In this document: in pieces, positions 13,261 through 24,878 of the stretch
How positions within the stretch are numbered: the first letter of the stretch is position 1
Layout: each line of letters starts with the position of its first letter
Source of the DNA: Casuarina equisetifolia
Lineage: Eukaryota; Streptophyta; Magnoliopsida; Fagales; Casuarinaceae
Direction: 5' to 3'
DNA length: 64,000 nt
Assembly (NCBI GenBank): GCA_028551475.1
Contig: CM052354.1
Location: forward strand, 3,021,391 to 3,085,390
Position numbers and translations under genes: made by a program
The notes under the pieces: model-generated
Told to the model about the DNA's origin: nothing
Seen by the model: only the letters and a program-made list of their open reading frames with translations
Database searches by the model: none

Positions 13261-13639
13261 CCACGCCTCACCCAAAAGAAGGGGAGAGCCGACGCAAGAC
13301 CAATGCTGATTTGTGCACAAAGGATTGTTGTCTTTTTGGCTTGATATGACAAGAGAATGAGGATAATCACATAAGCTATGTTTGACAAAAGTAGTTTTAT
13401 GTGGTTTGAGAGTTCTTGGTGACTCTATTGATGATGGAACTCCAACAATCCTTTCCTACATATGGTCTTCATTGTTTATCTCTTTGGAAGAGGTAGAGTT
13501 CTATATAGAAGGCTTTTTGTGGGTTATGGAGAGAGACTCGTTGTAACAAATACTTGCAACCTCCACGAGTTTTTCTGGACTGCTAAAATTAGGCTTAAGC
13601 CTATGGAGCACAGTTCAGCCCCCTAGGCCCATTAGACGT

Positions 13640-13890
13640 AAAGCTTCCCAAACGTTGACAACAGCGAAGATTTGCCACAAGGGGCCTGCTTCACACTCCG
13701 AACCCCAATAGGGAAATGTTCTGGTTCCAAGCGCTGGCAACAGCATATATAGCCCAGATTAACAAAAGGCCTGCTGGGGCTCTTCTATTGACATAGCTGC
13801 CCTCCGAATATATCACTCTGATGCTCCTAATCAAGTTGGGAATACAAATGGGACCCATGTGAAATTGATCATCTTAAACAGTGGTTAAAG
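13640..13890 (+). mobile_element. Partial decayed copy of the GC-rich repeat found at 31.6 and 47.4 kb
   Basis: About 240 bp align by eye with 31630-31870 and 47410-47665 in the same orientation, including AAGGGGCCTGC, AGGGAAAT, ATAGCCCAGATT, a CCTAATCAA run and ATTGATCATCTTAAAC at the end. It is more diverged than the other two copies are from each other, so it is older or more freely mutated. The class of element is unknown. Confidence 0.75.
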
Positions 13891-14450
13891 AGTCCTAAGT
13901 TATAAGTTGACAAACTGGACTTACCAACTTAAAGATTTCGTTGTTGGTTTACGATATGAAGAGAGACCATTGAGTTATGCCTTTTACTTAAAATAAGGTA
14001 TTCATTTGTTATGTCCTAATAAAATATATAATAAGATTAAGATTACATATCATTACAACTGGGAATACTCTATAGTCCTTAGCTTTTGTCGTTATATGAT
14101 GACTTTTGGACTCATTAGTCAACTGAATGTGGTGTTAGATGTCGTTAAGTAACCTTCCATATATGTTATTAAATTATTTGTTTCTAATGAGATTAAGATA
14201 ACCAATTAATTATGATCAGTAATACTTTATAATCTATGAAAATTGTATGGTAAGATTTGAATTTCTTTAGTTCATTGAATACAATTGTCGGTCTCATTTT
14301 ATATAAGTAACCCAATTGTTTTGTTCATAATAAGATACACAAAAAATTAAGACGTAATACTTTATAGTCCCTTCGTGTTATATGGTGAGCTTTAATTGCT
14401 TTTATAGTCCATTAAAGGTTGGGTTAGGTGGCATACCACATATTATTCAA
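13891..14450. other. AT-rich intergenic DNA
   Basis: No gene, RNA or repeat family recognised. Confidence 0.5.
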
Positions 14451-14830
14451 TTTTTCAATTGGCAATTAAGGATTGGGGGCTTATACATCATGTGAAAGAA
14501 AAATGCTTTAAGGCATGTTTTGTTAAATTTGTATTTGCATATTTTGTTTATACTATTTGGAATGAAAAGAATGATAGGCTATTTAAAAAGAATTTAAATT
14601 TTGAATGTGTAACTTTTGAAGTTATGAAAAGTTGTAAGAGATAGATTTCATTGCTAAAAGCTTAATTTATTTAGTACACTTGGTGAATTAAGGAGATAGT
14701 TTTTTATATGATGTAATGCTGTGTAAGGTCTTTCCATAGGAGTACACCTTATCTATCTTGTATTGATGTATTTTATATATAAGTTTTTTGCTTAGTAAAG
14801 AAAAAAGTATAAATTGGATCCAAGACATGA
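14450..14830 (+). mobile_element. Probable 3' fragment of a LINE (non-LTR retrotransposon)
   Basis: The frame at 14459-14644 encodes ...WGLIHHVKEKCFKACFVK... and FVYTIWNEKNDRLF. This resembles the region just after the zf-RVT zinc knuckle of plant L1-type reverse-transcriptase ORFs (KxxxFKAxxLKLxxxxxVYxIWxERNxRIF, from memory). No catalytic reverse-transcriptase region is present, so only the extreme 3' end would survive. An AT-rich tail follows. A chance ORF cannot be excluded. Confidence 0.5.
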
Positions 14831-15839
14831 TTGTAATCGTTTTGATTTATGTGTAAGTTTACATGTTGTGATATGAAATGAGATGTTTAGTTGGTAATCT
14901 CAAATCTCTCTCTCCGTTTCTTCTTAAAGGTTGGGTGGCACTATAGATAGGGCTTTAATGATTTTGCTATCTTACAATATTAGAATATCAAGATTATGAG
15001 TCTTTCATATTGTTAGTTTTTGTTTTAATTATCTTTCAAAACTAATAAGAAAACAAAATTTTTCTATGTTCTTAGGAACACAGTTAATTTTTACATTGAT
15101 CTCAAAACATGTTCAAAGCAATTCTTATCTCTAAAAGTTCAATATCAATTAGAAAGGTTTTAGTCAATTTTTCTCTCTCCCTATCCTAGTTATGTTAAAA
15201 ACACAATTTATCATCCAATCCAAACTTAGGGAATACATTAAATATTGCCATTTAGGCCAACAACTAACCTTTGGGGTTAGAAGAAACATTGGACTTTCAT
15301 GTTTGTAGGTCCCATTTAAGGAATAAAATGGCATTAGTATTCTTTTAGGTCCCACATGAGAGATAGATCGGTAAAAGCAAACTTAGAAATGTGAAAAAGT
15401 AAGAGAAACAAAACCAAATAAGGACATCCCTAGCTGCGGAAGTTAATGGCATTCAATGCCAAATGATTACTTACTCCTGGTAAGTGAGTGTGGTTTAGGA
15501 AAGGAAGAAAAATGGACAGTGGCCTGTTCACGCCAAACACCAGCAATGTTGGAAATGTGAAAAAAGAAAAAGAAAAAGTAGAAGACTAAATTCTAAAGTC
15601 TTAAGATAGGCCATTGATCTACATTAAGTGGTTTTGTACATCCGTTCTTTTCGTCATATATTCAGCTAGTCTCCTTCCTTACTCTTAACAATTTCAGCAA
15701 AAGGCCATGGAAAGGTAAATGAACCAATTATTTAACAAATATGGAAAAGATTATTGCCCTGGGTAGAAAAGATAAATTTCTTCATAGATGAGCCAAAGAT
15801 GGACAATTTGAGATCCATCACCATAATTGGTATTATGCT
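14831..15839. other. Intergenic DNA left of the resistance-gene relic array
   Basis: AT-rich, no recognised gene. The 63-codon minus-strand frame at 15164-15355 has no recognisable domain. Confidence 0.5.
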
Positions 15840-16150
15840 TTATGTTATTGGGGTACCTATATGTTAAAATCGTGAATGTTGGTGGTGGTTTATGGGATCA
15901 CACTTTTCACTTTTTGTTTAATTTTTTTTTCCTTATGAAATATAAATTCAAATCTTTTGGTTTCAAGTTTAAGGAAAACATTAAGCTATTAATGTGAATG
16001 CAAATTGGCTGTATTTGTTTTTTACTTTACAATGTTACTTGACTCTAACACTCTCTACTATTTCTTTGAATACACAACAAACAAAGTTTTCTAGCACCTT
16101 TCAATCACTTCAATGACCTTTTTCTAGTACTTTTTACTCAAGAAAAATGA

Positions 16151-17205
16151 CCCCTATTTTTAAGAGGGGACATAGGAGAATCTTTAGCAATGTGGCCAAA
16201 CTATTGACTCTTAAAGAAATATCACTGTTGTTAGATGTCATGAAAGTTTAAATAGCTCGGAAATGAGGTTTCAAAAATTAAAGAATTGCTTCTGAATGCA
16301 AAGGAGGAACATGCTAAGGATACTAGAGCTTATTGTTGTCTTAAAAGACTAAACAATGTCATGTATGATGAGGATAACTTCCTAAATTGCTTCATTAAAG
16401 TTGGACAACCAGAGTTAATGATGCAAAATCAAAGGGTGAAATAAGTATTCATATTATTTTTAAAATCAACACAATTGTCTATGATATTACAATAACCTAT
16501 AAGATTAGGGCTATTAAAAGGGCATTAGGTGCCATCTCATCCCATGTGACAAATTGCAAATTTGTGGATAGGTGTTATAATACCACATACTGAATTACAA
16601 GCAATTGTTCTGTTGTATGAAAGGAAGAGTTTATTAGACATGAGATTGATAAGAAGATAATTGTTTTGAGGTTATTAGGCATTGACAATGGAAAAAATGT
16701 TTTGGTCTTTCTAATTGTTAGCAAAGTTCATTTAGGATAGACTAACTAGCTTAATAATTATTTTATGACTAGAAAATCTTAAACCATTTTGAATTAAGAA
16801 TAAGGGTAGAGATCTCTCATTTGTTTAATATAAAAAATATTGTTGAAAACATATGAAAATATGTAACAAAAGAGTAATCAAAACCTCTTGAAATGAATGC
16901 ATTAACCCATCATCTTAAAGAAAAGATTAATGGAAAGAAATTCTTGCTTGTATTGAATGATGTTTGGAATGAAGATCCTATAGATCTTGAATATAGTGAA
17001 CATGGTTTAACTTAAAAAGAATAATGATGGGTGGCATAATAGGCAATAAAATATTAGTAACCACATAAAATAAAGTGGTGTCAAGCCTCATGGAAGTCCT
17101 TCATGTTTTAGAGCTTAAGAGGGTAAGGGCTTAAGGAATTTATTTATGTAAGTGAATTTTTCAATTAGGAAAATATCATAGGATTCAAGAATTGAGTAAC
17201 CTAAT
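16151..17205 (+). pseudogene. Relic 1: truncated CC-NB (CNL) pseudogene
   Basis: First member of the head-to-tail relic array. The Rx-type coiled-coil region (LGNVANLLAPKEISLLLGVK in consensus) is readable only across frameshifts; the normal start is lost. The P-loop near 16710-16740 is degenerate (SKVHLG then stop). The kinase-2 motif survives with one change (KKFLLVLNDVWNED, near 16938-16980). Homology stops after the NB-ARC first half, where the next copy's leader begins, so no winged helix or LRR is present. Its own leader copy is at about 15840-16150. Confidence 0.85.
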
Positions 17206-17598
17206 TTATTTATGTCAGAGCACGTCGCATGTTAAAATCACGAATGCTGGTGGTGGTCTATGAGATTACATTCTACCTTTTGTTTAATTTTTGGTTTCTA
17301 ATGAAGTATAAATTCAATTCTTTTAGTTTAGATTTAGGAAAAATATTGTGCCCCACTAATGTGAACCCATATTGGTCGTATTTGTTTTCTACTTCATAAC
17401 GCCACTTGACTTATGATGGCATTCTTTTTTCACTTTTTGTCTTAAACATAATGCCACTTGAATCCAACACTCTTTACTACTTCTTTGAATACATAACAAG
17501 AAAATATTCTTTCCACCTCTCAATCATTTCAAAAACCTCTTTCTAGTACTTATTACTCATTATTAACCATTTTTTAACACCTTTTACTTTCTAATTAG

Positions 17599-18515
17599 AT
17601 GGTAGAAAATTCCCCCCGACATAGGGGAGGGATCCTTGGAAATATGGCTAACCTATTGCCTCCTAAAGAAATATTAGATAAGAAATTAAAGAGCTCAAAA
17701 TTAAGCTTTCAAAAATCAAAGTAAGTGCTTCTTGATGCAAAGGAGAAACTACTAAGGATATTGGAGTCTATCATGGTGGTAAAGAGCTAAACACTATCTT
17801 GTATGATGTGAATAACTTCTTAGATATTGCTTCCATAAAAGTTGGACAATGAAAGTTAATGATCCAAATTCGTAGAGAGTTGTCATAATATTACAAATTG
17901 GATTATACTTTTGTTGTATATAAGGAAGTGATTATTAGACAGAAGGTTGATAAAAAGGTAGTCATCACAAGACTATTAGACACTAACTATGAAAAAAATG
18001 TTTTAATCCTTCCTATAGTTAATGAAGGTAGTTTCAAAAAGATTACATTAGCTCAATATGTATTATACAATTAGGAAATCCAAAAACTATTTTGAATTAA
18101 GAATGTAAAAAGAGATCTCTCATTTTTTTAATATAAAAAATATTTTTGAAAACATATTATAGTATGTAAGAAAGAAGAAAGTAGAACCTTTTTTGAAATG
18201 AATACACTGAGTAGTCATCTTAAAGAAAGGATTGACGGATAGAAATTCTTGTTTGTATTGGATGATGTGTGAAATGAAGATATTATAGATCTTGAATATA
18301 GTGAATAGTGGTTCAACTTGAAAAGTATAATGATAGTCAGGTTAATAGGTTGTAAAATACTAGAAACCATATATATTAAATTAGTGTTAGGTTCCATGGA
18401 AAACCCATATGTTTTAAAGCATTAAGGGATAAAGAATTAAAGAATTTATTTATGCAAGTGACTTTTCTAAATGGGAAAACATCACGGGGTCCATGATTTG
18501 AGTCACCTAATTTAT
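17599..18515 (+). pseudogene. Relic 2: truncated CC-NB pseudogene
   Basis: Starts with an ATGGTAGAAAA start context after a leader copy at 17206-17598. It carries a deletion in the CC region (the ISLLLGVKGE segment becomes LDKKLKS) that is shared with relic 7 and marks the two as block-duplication partners. The P-loop is broken (NEGSFKKIT near 18025-18050). The kinase-2 region reads KFLFVLDDV, then TGG has become TGA. It ends at the common truncation point, directly followed by the next leader. Confidence 0.85.
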
Positions 18516-18920
18516 TTTTGTTACTAGCACACCCACATGTTAAAATCATGAATGCTAATGGTGGTGGTCTATAGGATCACATTTCATCATTTGTTCAATT
18601 TGATTTTTTTTTCCAATGAAGCATAAATTCAATTTTTTTGGTTTTGGTTTTATAGAAAACATTAAGTCTTGCTAAACGTGAAAAAATGTTGGCTACATTT
18701 GGTTTTCGCTTCACAATGCCACTTGACTTAAGCTAGTGTTCTTTCTATACTTTTTGGTCTTAAAAATACAACATGATTTAACTTTAGCACTCTTTACTAC
18801 TTCTTTAAATACATAAAAAGTAAATCTTCTTTTCACCTTTCAATCACTTCAAGAACCTTTTTCTAGCATTCTTTACTCATTACTAACCCTTTCTCAATAC
18901 TCTTTACTTATTTTAATTAG
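18516..18920 (+). promoter_or_regulatory. Conserved leader/upstream cassette of the CNL relics (example copy)
   Basis: About 300-400 bp present before almost every relic. Ordered landmarks: ATGTTAAAATC(A/G)TGAATG, AATGAAGTATAAATTCAATT, ATTAAGCCCCACTAATGTGAA, CACTTCACAA(C/T)(G/A)CCACTTGACT, TTTTGGTCTTAAAAATACAA, CACTCTTTACTACTTCTTTG, CCTCTCAATCACTTCAA, then CTCATTTCATTAG before the ATG. Other copies are at about 15840-16150, 17206-17598, 23440-24248, 24879-25293, 37691-38102, 42541-42866, 43931-44393, 51985-52233, 53136-53443, 54516-54853, 58880-59223 and 60236-60566. It was probably the promoter plus 5' UTR of the ancestral gene; current activity is unknown. Confidence 0.7.
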
Positions 18921-19655
18921 ATGGTAGAAAAAATTTCCCTAAGCATTTTTTTTATGGGGAGGGTTAATTGTTAGTAGTGTGGCCAACCTACGATTTCCTA
19001 AACAAATATCAATATTGTTAAGTGTCAAAAGAGAGCTTAAAGAGCTTGAAATTAAGGGTTTAAAAATTAAAGAAATGCTTTTAGATGTAGAAGAGAAATA
19101 GACAAAGGATATTGAAGTTTATTGTTGTAAAGGGCTAAACAGTGTCTTGTATGATGTAGATGACTTCCTAGGTGCTATTTCCATAAAAGCTAGATAACGA
19201 GAGTTAATGATCCCAAAATAAAAGGAAAAAATATATTGATATTCATTTTCAAATCAATGCAGTTCATTTATGAAATTAAAATGACCTATAAGACTAAGGC
19301 CATTAAAAGACATGAGGTCTTATCTCATCTTGTGTGACAAATTTTAAATTTGTGAAGAATTGTGATAATATTGCAAACTAGATTATAAGGAATTATTTTG
19401 TTGTATGTGAGGAAGTGGTTATTGGATAGATAGTTGATGAGAAGGGAATTGTCACCAAACTACTTGACACTAAGATGAAAAGAAAATTTTAGTCCTTCTT
19501 ATTGTTGGTGAATGTGGGTTGGAAAAGACTATATTTACACAATACGTATTCTATGATTAAGAAATCCAAAACTATTTTAAATTACTCTCATTCATTCAAT
19601 GTAAAAAATATTGTTGAAAGCATATTAATGTATGTAATAAAGGAGAAATCAAAAT

Positions 19656-19965
19656 TATTAGGATCGTTATGCATTACCATTTGACCAAAAGCTATAACTA
19701 ATAGTTAATGTGGTGCCTTATTATTATAATACTCTTAAACAATTCATGCTAACCACTTGGGCCCATACTTGAGTAAGCCCATGGGGCCACAGCCACATTA
19801 GGTCCACTTAGACCCCCTTCAGCAGTTAACTTTTGGTAGTACAAAGTTCTACATTGAGTGATGGGTAGGCATGAAGTGCTACACCTAATTGTACATTAGG
19901 TTCCATAGATTGGGTGGTTAGTCCCATTCAATACAAGAAAAATTTTGGGTTAAATAAACCCAACA
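19656..19965 (-). repeat. TRIM LTR (3' LTR in element orientation)
   Basis: 310 bp, first bases TATTAGG, last bases AAACCCAACA. The lost terminal G fits a G-to-A change. Confidence 0.85.
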
Positions 19966-20019
19966 ATCCCCATTTAACATTTGTGGGACTCAAACTTACA
20001 ATTTGGGTATGATACCAAT

Positions 20020-20324
20020 TGTTAGGATTGTTAAGTGTTCCTACTAGGCCAAAACCTATAGTGAGGATGTCACTTTATTATCTTAACACTCCTATATGAG
20101 CTATGTTAAGTACTTAAGCTCGGGTGCTTGGGCTAGCCCATTGGGCCTTCTCCACACTAGGTCTACTTGGACCCCCTTTTATAACTAATTCTTGTTGGTT
20201 TAAAGCTCAATATTGAATGGTGGGTGGGCATGAAGTGTTGTATTTAACTATATACCAAGTGCCATGAGTTGGGTAGTTAGTTTCTTTAAGTACAAGAGAA
20301 ATTATGAGTTAAATAAACCTAACA
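20020..20324 (-). repeat. TRIM LTR (5' LTR in element orientation)
   Basis: 305 bp with intact TGTTAGG...CCTAACA termini. Shares with the other LTR the landmarks GGCCAAAA(C/G)CTATA, CTTATTAT and GGGTGG(G/T)...GGCATGAAGTG. Confidence 0.85.
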
Positions 20325-22910
20325 AAAACCTTTTGAAATAAATGTGTTAAGTAGTCACCTTAAAGAAATATTAACAAAAAGAAATTCTTACATGAATTGG
20401 ATGATATGTGGAATAAAGATTCTATAGATCTTGAATATAGTGAATAGTGGTTTAACTTAAAAGGAATAATGATGGGTGACACAATAAGTAATAAAATATT
20501 AAAGTGGTTAGGACCTATGGAAATTCAACACATTTTAAAGTGTTTAAAGGATGCAAAAGAAAAGAATTTATTTATGCAGGTGACTTTTCTAAATGACAAA
20601 AGATCATAAGATCTAAGATTTGAGAAAATATGCTATAGAAAATTATGCCCATTTCCTTTTAGCATTGAAGATAATGTCAAAAATGTCATGTCTTAGAAGT
20701 TTTTAATGTAGTTTATGGAGTTTTGTAGATAATGAACTTTCATATATAAGAAAAGAAGATAGAGTATTTCAGTAGTTTTGAAGAGCCATTATAATGACTT
20801 TCCTTAATCATTAAGGTATTTTTTTTTTATTGTAGTTTCTTTTCAAAAAACTATTAAGTTTAGAGTATCAACATTGATTGGTATTTTGGAAATGCAAAGG
20901 TTTACATGGCTATCACCAAGCCATCAATGTTTAGAAGATGTTGGTTATAATTATTTTAGGTATTTAGTTTGGAGCTTAATTTTTCAGCAAATAGAGTTAG
21001 ATGAGTTCAATGATGTAATTAGATGCTTAATGCAAAACTTGGTGCATGATCTTGCTCTATCATTGCCAAAAAAATTGATATGTGGTCATAAGGAGATAAT
21101 CATTAATGATAGTACTCGTCATGTAGCAAATTATTTATCTACAAGACAAACTTCATCATCTAAAGAAAATAAAATTCAAAATTTCTTTGTCTTGTTGTTA
21201 ACAAGTACTTTAGTGATAATTATTTTGAATAGATTTTTTCAAGTTTCAAGCTTTTGCATGTATTGGATCTAAGAGTTAAAAGGCTTAGGTGTTTATCATG
21301 CCTTATTAATAAGTTAAGACATCTAAGATATCTTGATCTCTATGATAATAATGCAATTGTCAAGGTACTTGATTCTATAATTGAGATATACAATTTATGG
21401 ATCTTAATACTTAGTGTAAGATAACTTTGCTTAAAAGGCTAATGGGATTCAAAGGTTTTAAATGGATTCTCACATTAACATGCCTTGTTTAGTTGAAATT
21501 ATTATGGTACCACCATAGAATAAATTATCCTCTCTCAAATGTCTTTTGCTTTAGAATATGGATTTTCTAAAATAAATATCATATTTTGATTATAAAAGTA
21601 AGCCATTTTCTTCATTGACATTAGCTATATTTTTTAAATCATTAGAGAAAGTTTAGCTAAGTGAATGCCCTAATCTTAAAAGGTAATGAAGGGATGACAA
21701 GTTTGTTACATTACCATTTTCTTGTATTTCAAAGTTAAAAATTGTGAATACCCCTTGAAGACTTTAATACCAACCTTTCCACATCTTAAAGAGATGTATA
21801 ATGCCAAATGGGAGCTACTACTATAGACAATAATGAATACATCAATGTGTCATCTCTCAAAATTGAAGTGTTTAAAATTATATTTAGGTAAGGAACTAAA
21901 AGTTTTACTAAAGGAGTGGCTGCAAAACCTAAGCACTCCTAAGACTCTAACGATATAAATTTATGGTCAATAAAAATCACTCTCCTTAGGCATAGAACAT
22001 CTCACAACATAAACTTGAGATAATTGGTGATGAGAATTGGATGTAATGGAAAGGCCTTCAAATTCTCCTTTATCTTTTCAATACAATAGAAAATGATGAA
22101 TATATAAATACCTTATCCTTCAAAATTAAAGTTTTTAGAATTATATTTGAGTAACAAACTAGAAGTTCTATAAGAGGAGTGGCTATAAAATCTCAGCAAT
22201 TTTTAAACTCTAACAATAGAGAGTTACAATCAATTTAAACTGTTTTCCTTGAACATAGAACATCTCACAATATTTTCACCTTCATCTAAGATTATGCTCA
22301 TAAGTTAACTAATGACAAGGATGTGATGCAATGGAAAGGCCTTCAAAACCTTTTTTGTTTTTCCACTACAATAGAAAATGATGAATACATAAAGACCTTA
22401 TCTCTTAAAATTAATGTGTTTAAAATTACATTCAATCAAGTACCTAGAACTTTGTAAAACCTCTACACTTTTTAGACTTTGAAAATAAAAAGTTGAGATC
22501 AATTTAGATTACTTTCCTTAGCCATAGAACATCTTATAGCACTTGAACATTTTGATTTAAAATTCTACTTATAATTTGATATAATTGATGATAATGATAA
22601 GATGCAATGAAAATGCCTTCAAGACCTCCATTCTTTTTCCTTTAAGGATATTCCAAAATTGATGCCTTTCATATTAGGCCTTGAACATGCAACCACTTTA
22701 TAAAATTTGGAAATTTCTTATTGAGAAAATTTGATTGTTATACTAAAGTGGATCCACAATAATGAGTCACTTGAAGGGCTTAAAATTATTCATTTCTATG
22801 TGTAGATGTCTTTACCTAATATGATGCATAGGAAAATCATCTTTAACGATGATAAAGATTAAGAAATGTTCCATCTAATTCTAAAGATAGTAACAAAAGA
22901 TAAGTGAGGA

Positions 22911-23439
22911 TTGACTCAAGATTGGTCAAGTATGATACTCAATCATTTCATTTTAAATGATCATAGGAATTGAAGTAGCACTTTTTTACACTTTGTTTCA
23001 TTATTTTTTTTATTAATTAGTAAATTTCATGGTATAAAAGTAGCAAAAAGCGATAAAGAAACATGATATTGGAACTTGACCAAGATTCCTTACTTTCCAA
23101 AGTTATGCTTAATGCTTAGAGCTACATCATTAAAAACAAAATTCCAATGACTGTGTATATTTACTTATTCACATCCAAATAACTGTGTATTTTTATCTTT
23201 ACTTATTCAAGTATAGTATTTTTTTTTAATCCTAATTCCTCATAAAATTTGAAATATCATCTATCATTATTCAAGGAATATGCTTAGAGACCTGATTTCT
23301 GACATGAATAAACTGATAAAGACCTGATTGCACATCCGAATGGATTAATTAAGAAATCCAAATCTTATCTAGCTCAATCCTATTTATAGTTTGAAGTAAA
23401 TCTAAATCTTATCTAGCTTAATTCTATTTAAAGTCCTAG
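22911..23439 (+). other. 3' flank shared by the full-length relics
   Basis: AT-rich DNA downstream of relic 3, repeated after relics 5, 8, 10 and 13 (landmarks AGGAATTGAAGTAGCAC, TTTACACTTTGTTTCAT, GGAAGAAACATGATATTGGA, AATCTTATCTAGCTTAATCC). It lies beyond the LRR region and has no open frame, so it is likely the ancestral 3' UTR and flank carried along in each duplication. Confidence 0.65.
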
Positions 23440-23654
23440 GCAAATTTATCCACACATGTTAAAACTATAATTGTTAGTGGTAGTTTACGAGATCATACTT
23501 ACTTTTTGTTTAATCTTTTATCTTTAATGAAGTATAAATTCAATTCTTTTGATTTCAAGTTTAGGAAAAATATTAAGCCCCATTAATGTGAACACAAGCT
23601 AGCTTATTTACTTTCCACTTCATAGCACTACTTATCTTCAACACTCTTTACTAT

Positions 23655-24124
23655 TGTAACAGTTTAAGAAAGAACTTGCCACACCATTAGTAATTGTGAA
23701 GATTAGTATGGATGAGTAAATGTCATTTTTCGTTACTTGTATGCGTTTAGTTCAATAAACTATTAGAAGGTAGTTTCTTTTGTTACTTAGTAGTTATGGT
23801 TGTTAGAAAGTTGTTACTACTGTTAACATTTAGTTAGCAACAGATTTACTAATATAAATAAGAAAGGACTCCATTGTTGGGGGGAGAGTTATTTGATTGT
23901 AAGACTATAATAGTTTTAGAGGTCTAGGTTCCCTTTCTAAGCAATCTAGAGGTCTTGGGTTCTCTTTGTAAGAAATCCTGATATTCTTGTATTCTTTACA
24001 TTCTTCAAAATTGATTGAAAAGTTAAGCTCTCCAAACATAGTTTCTGTGACTGCTTTATCGCTCCTTTGCATCTTGTTACTAGATCTTGCACCAATTCCC
24101 TAAATTCTCCTTTGGATCGTTGCA
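23655..24124 (+). mobile_element. Solo LTR (470 bp) inserted in the leader of relic 4
   Basis: Begins TGTAAC and ends GTTGCA, a near-perfect inverted terminal pair. Flanked by the 5-bp duplication ACTAT (23650-23654) and ACTAC (24125-24129), in leader sequence that reads TTTACTACTTCTTTG uninterrupted in other copies. A TATA-like AATATAAATAAG lies near 23850, as expected inside an LTR. No internal region is present. The corresponding leader of relic 9 lacks it. Size and 5-bp duplication fit a Copia-type LTR; the family is not determined. Confidence 0.82.
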
Positions 24125-24248
24125 ACTACTTCTTTAAGACATAAAAAAAAAAAAATCTTAATTCCATCTCTTAATCACTTTAATAACCTTTTTCTAACAC
24201 TTTTTACTTATAATCAACTCCTTCTTGGGATCTTAATCATCTCATTAG

Positions 24249-24878
24249 ATGGGAAAAAAAAAATTCCCCTTAACATTTAAGGGGAATCTTTAATAGTATT
24301 ATCAACTTATTGGCTCTCAAAGAAATATTATTACTATTAAGTGTTAAAGAAGAGTTAAAAAAATCTAAAAAATAACTTTTAGAAATCAAAGAAGTAATTT
24401 TAAATGTGAAGGAGGAATGGCCTAAAACTATTGGAATTGATCATTGTCTTGAAAGACTAAATGATGTGGATGACTTCCTAGATGTTGCTTCCATTAAAGT
24501 TAGATAATGAGAGTTAATAATGCAAAATAAGAATGTGCAAAAAGTATTCATATTCTTTTTTTTAAATCAATGCAGTTCATCTATGATGATAGAATGACCC
24601 ATAAGATTAAATCTATTAAAATGACATTAGGTGTCATCTTAACATGTGTCATAAAATTAGAATTTATGGAGAGTTATGATGATACCTCAAACTGGATTAT
24701 AAGGAATTATTTTATTATATATAAGGAAAAGGTTATTGGATAGGATGTTGATAAGAAGGTAGTTGTCATAAGATTGTTAGGCATCAATAACAAAAAGAAT
24801 GTTTTGGTCCTTCCCATTGTTTGCAAAGTGGTTTAAAAAAAAAGGGTATTAGCTTAATACATATTCTACAACTAGGAG
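24249..24878 (+). pseudogene. Relic 4: truncated CC-NB pseudogene
   Basis: ATGGGAAAAAA start context at 24249, CC region to about 24500, then NB-ARC up to just past the P-loop position near 24810-24850, where the motif is lost. It breaks off earlier than other truncated copies, at ACTAGGAGAA, and runs straight into leader sequence of relic 5 (CATTCATTATCAACC), so a deletion removed its kinase-2 part. Block partner of relic 9. Confidence 0.82.

Larger units (their letters stand above)
19656..20324 (-). mobile_element. TRIM-like miniature LTR retrotransposon (669 bp), minus orientation
   Basis: Two direct LTR copies, 19656-19965 and 20020-20324, flank only 54 bp of internal DNA. LTR ends form the inverted repeat TGTTAGG...CCTAACA, intact in the right copy; the left copy begins TATTAGG. 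Read on the minus strand, a primer-binding site TGGTATCATACC begins 2 bp inside the 5' LTR (its first 8 bases match the 3' end of initiator Met-tRNA), and a polypurine tract AAATGGGGAT abuts the 3' LTR. The 5-bp target duplication is AAAAT (19651-19655) and AAAAC (20325-20329); uninterrupted relatives read ATCAAAACCTCTTG here, so AAAAC is the original. No coding capacity. Confidence 0.9.
18921..22910 (+). pseudogene. Relic 3: full-length CC-NB-LRR pseudogene split by a TRIM element
   Basis: ATGGTAGAAAA start at 18921, then CC (to about 19220) and a degenerate P-loop near 19505-19535 (GECGLEKTI). The NB-ARC is interrupted by the TRIM insertion at 19656-20324 and resumes with a kinase-2 region near 20376-20425 (KKFLHELDDMWNKD). 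The winged-helix end with an MHD-like VHDLAL lies at about 20990-21060, where 20874-21272 is still open. The LRR part runs from about 21100 and contains copies of the roughly 290-bp LRR module near 21900-22650. Many stops and frameshifts. Block-duplication partner of relic 8. Confidence 0.87.
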
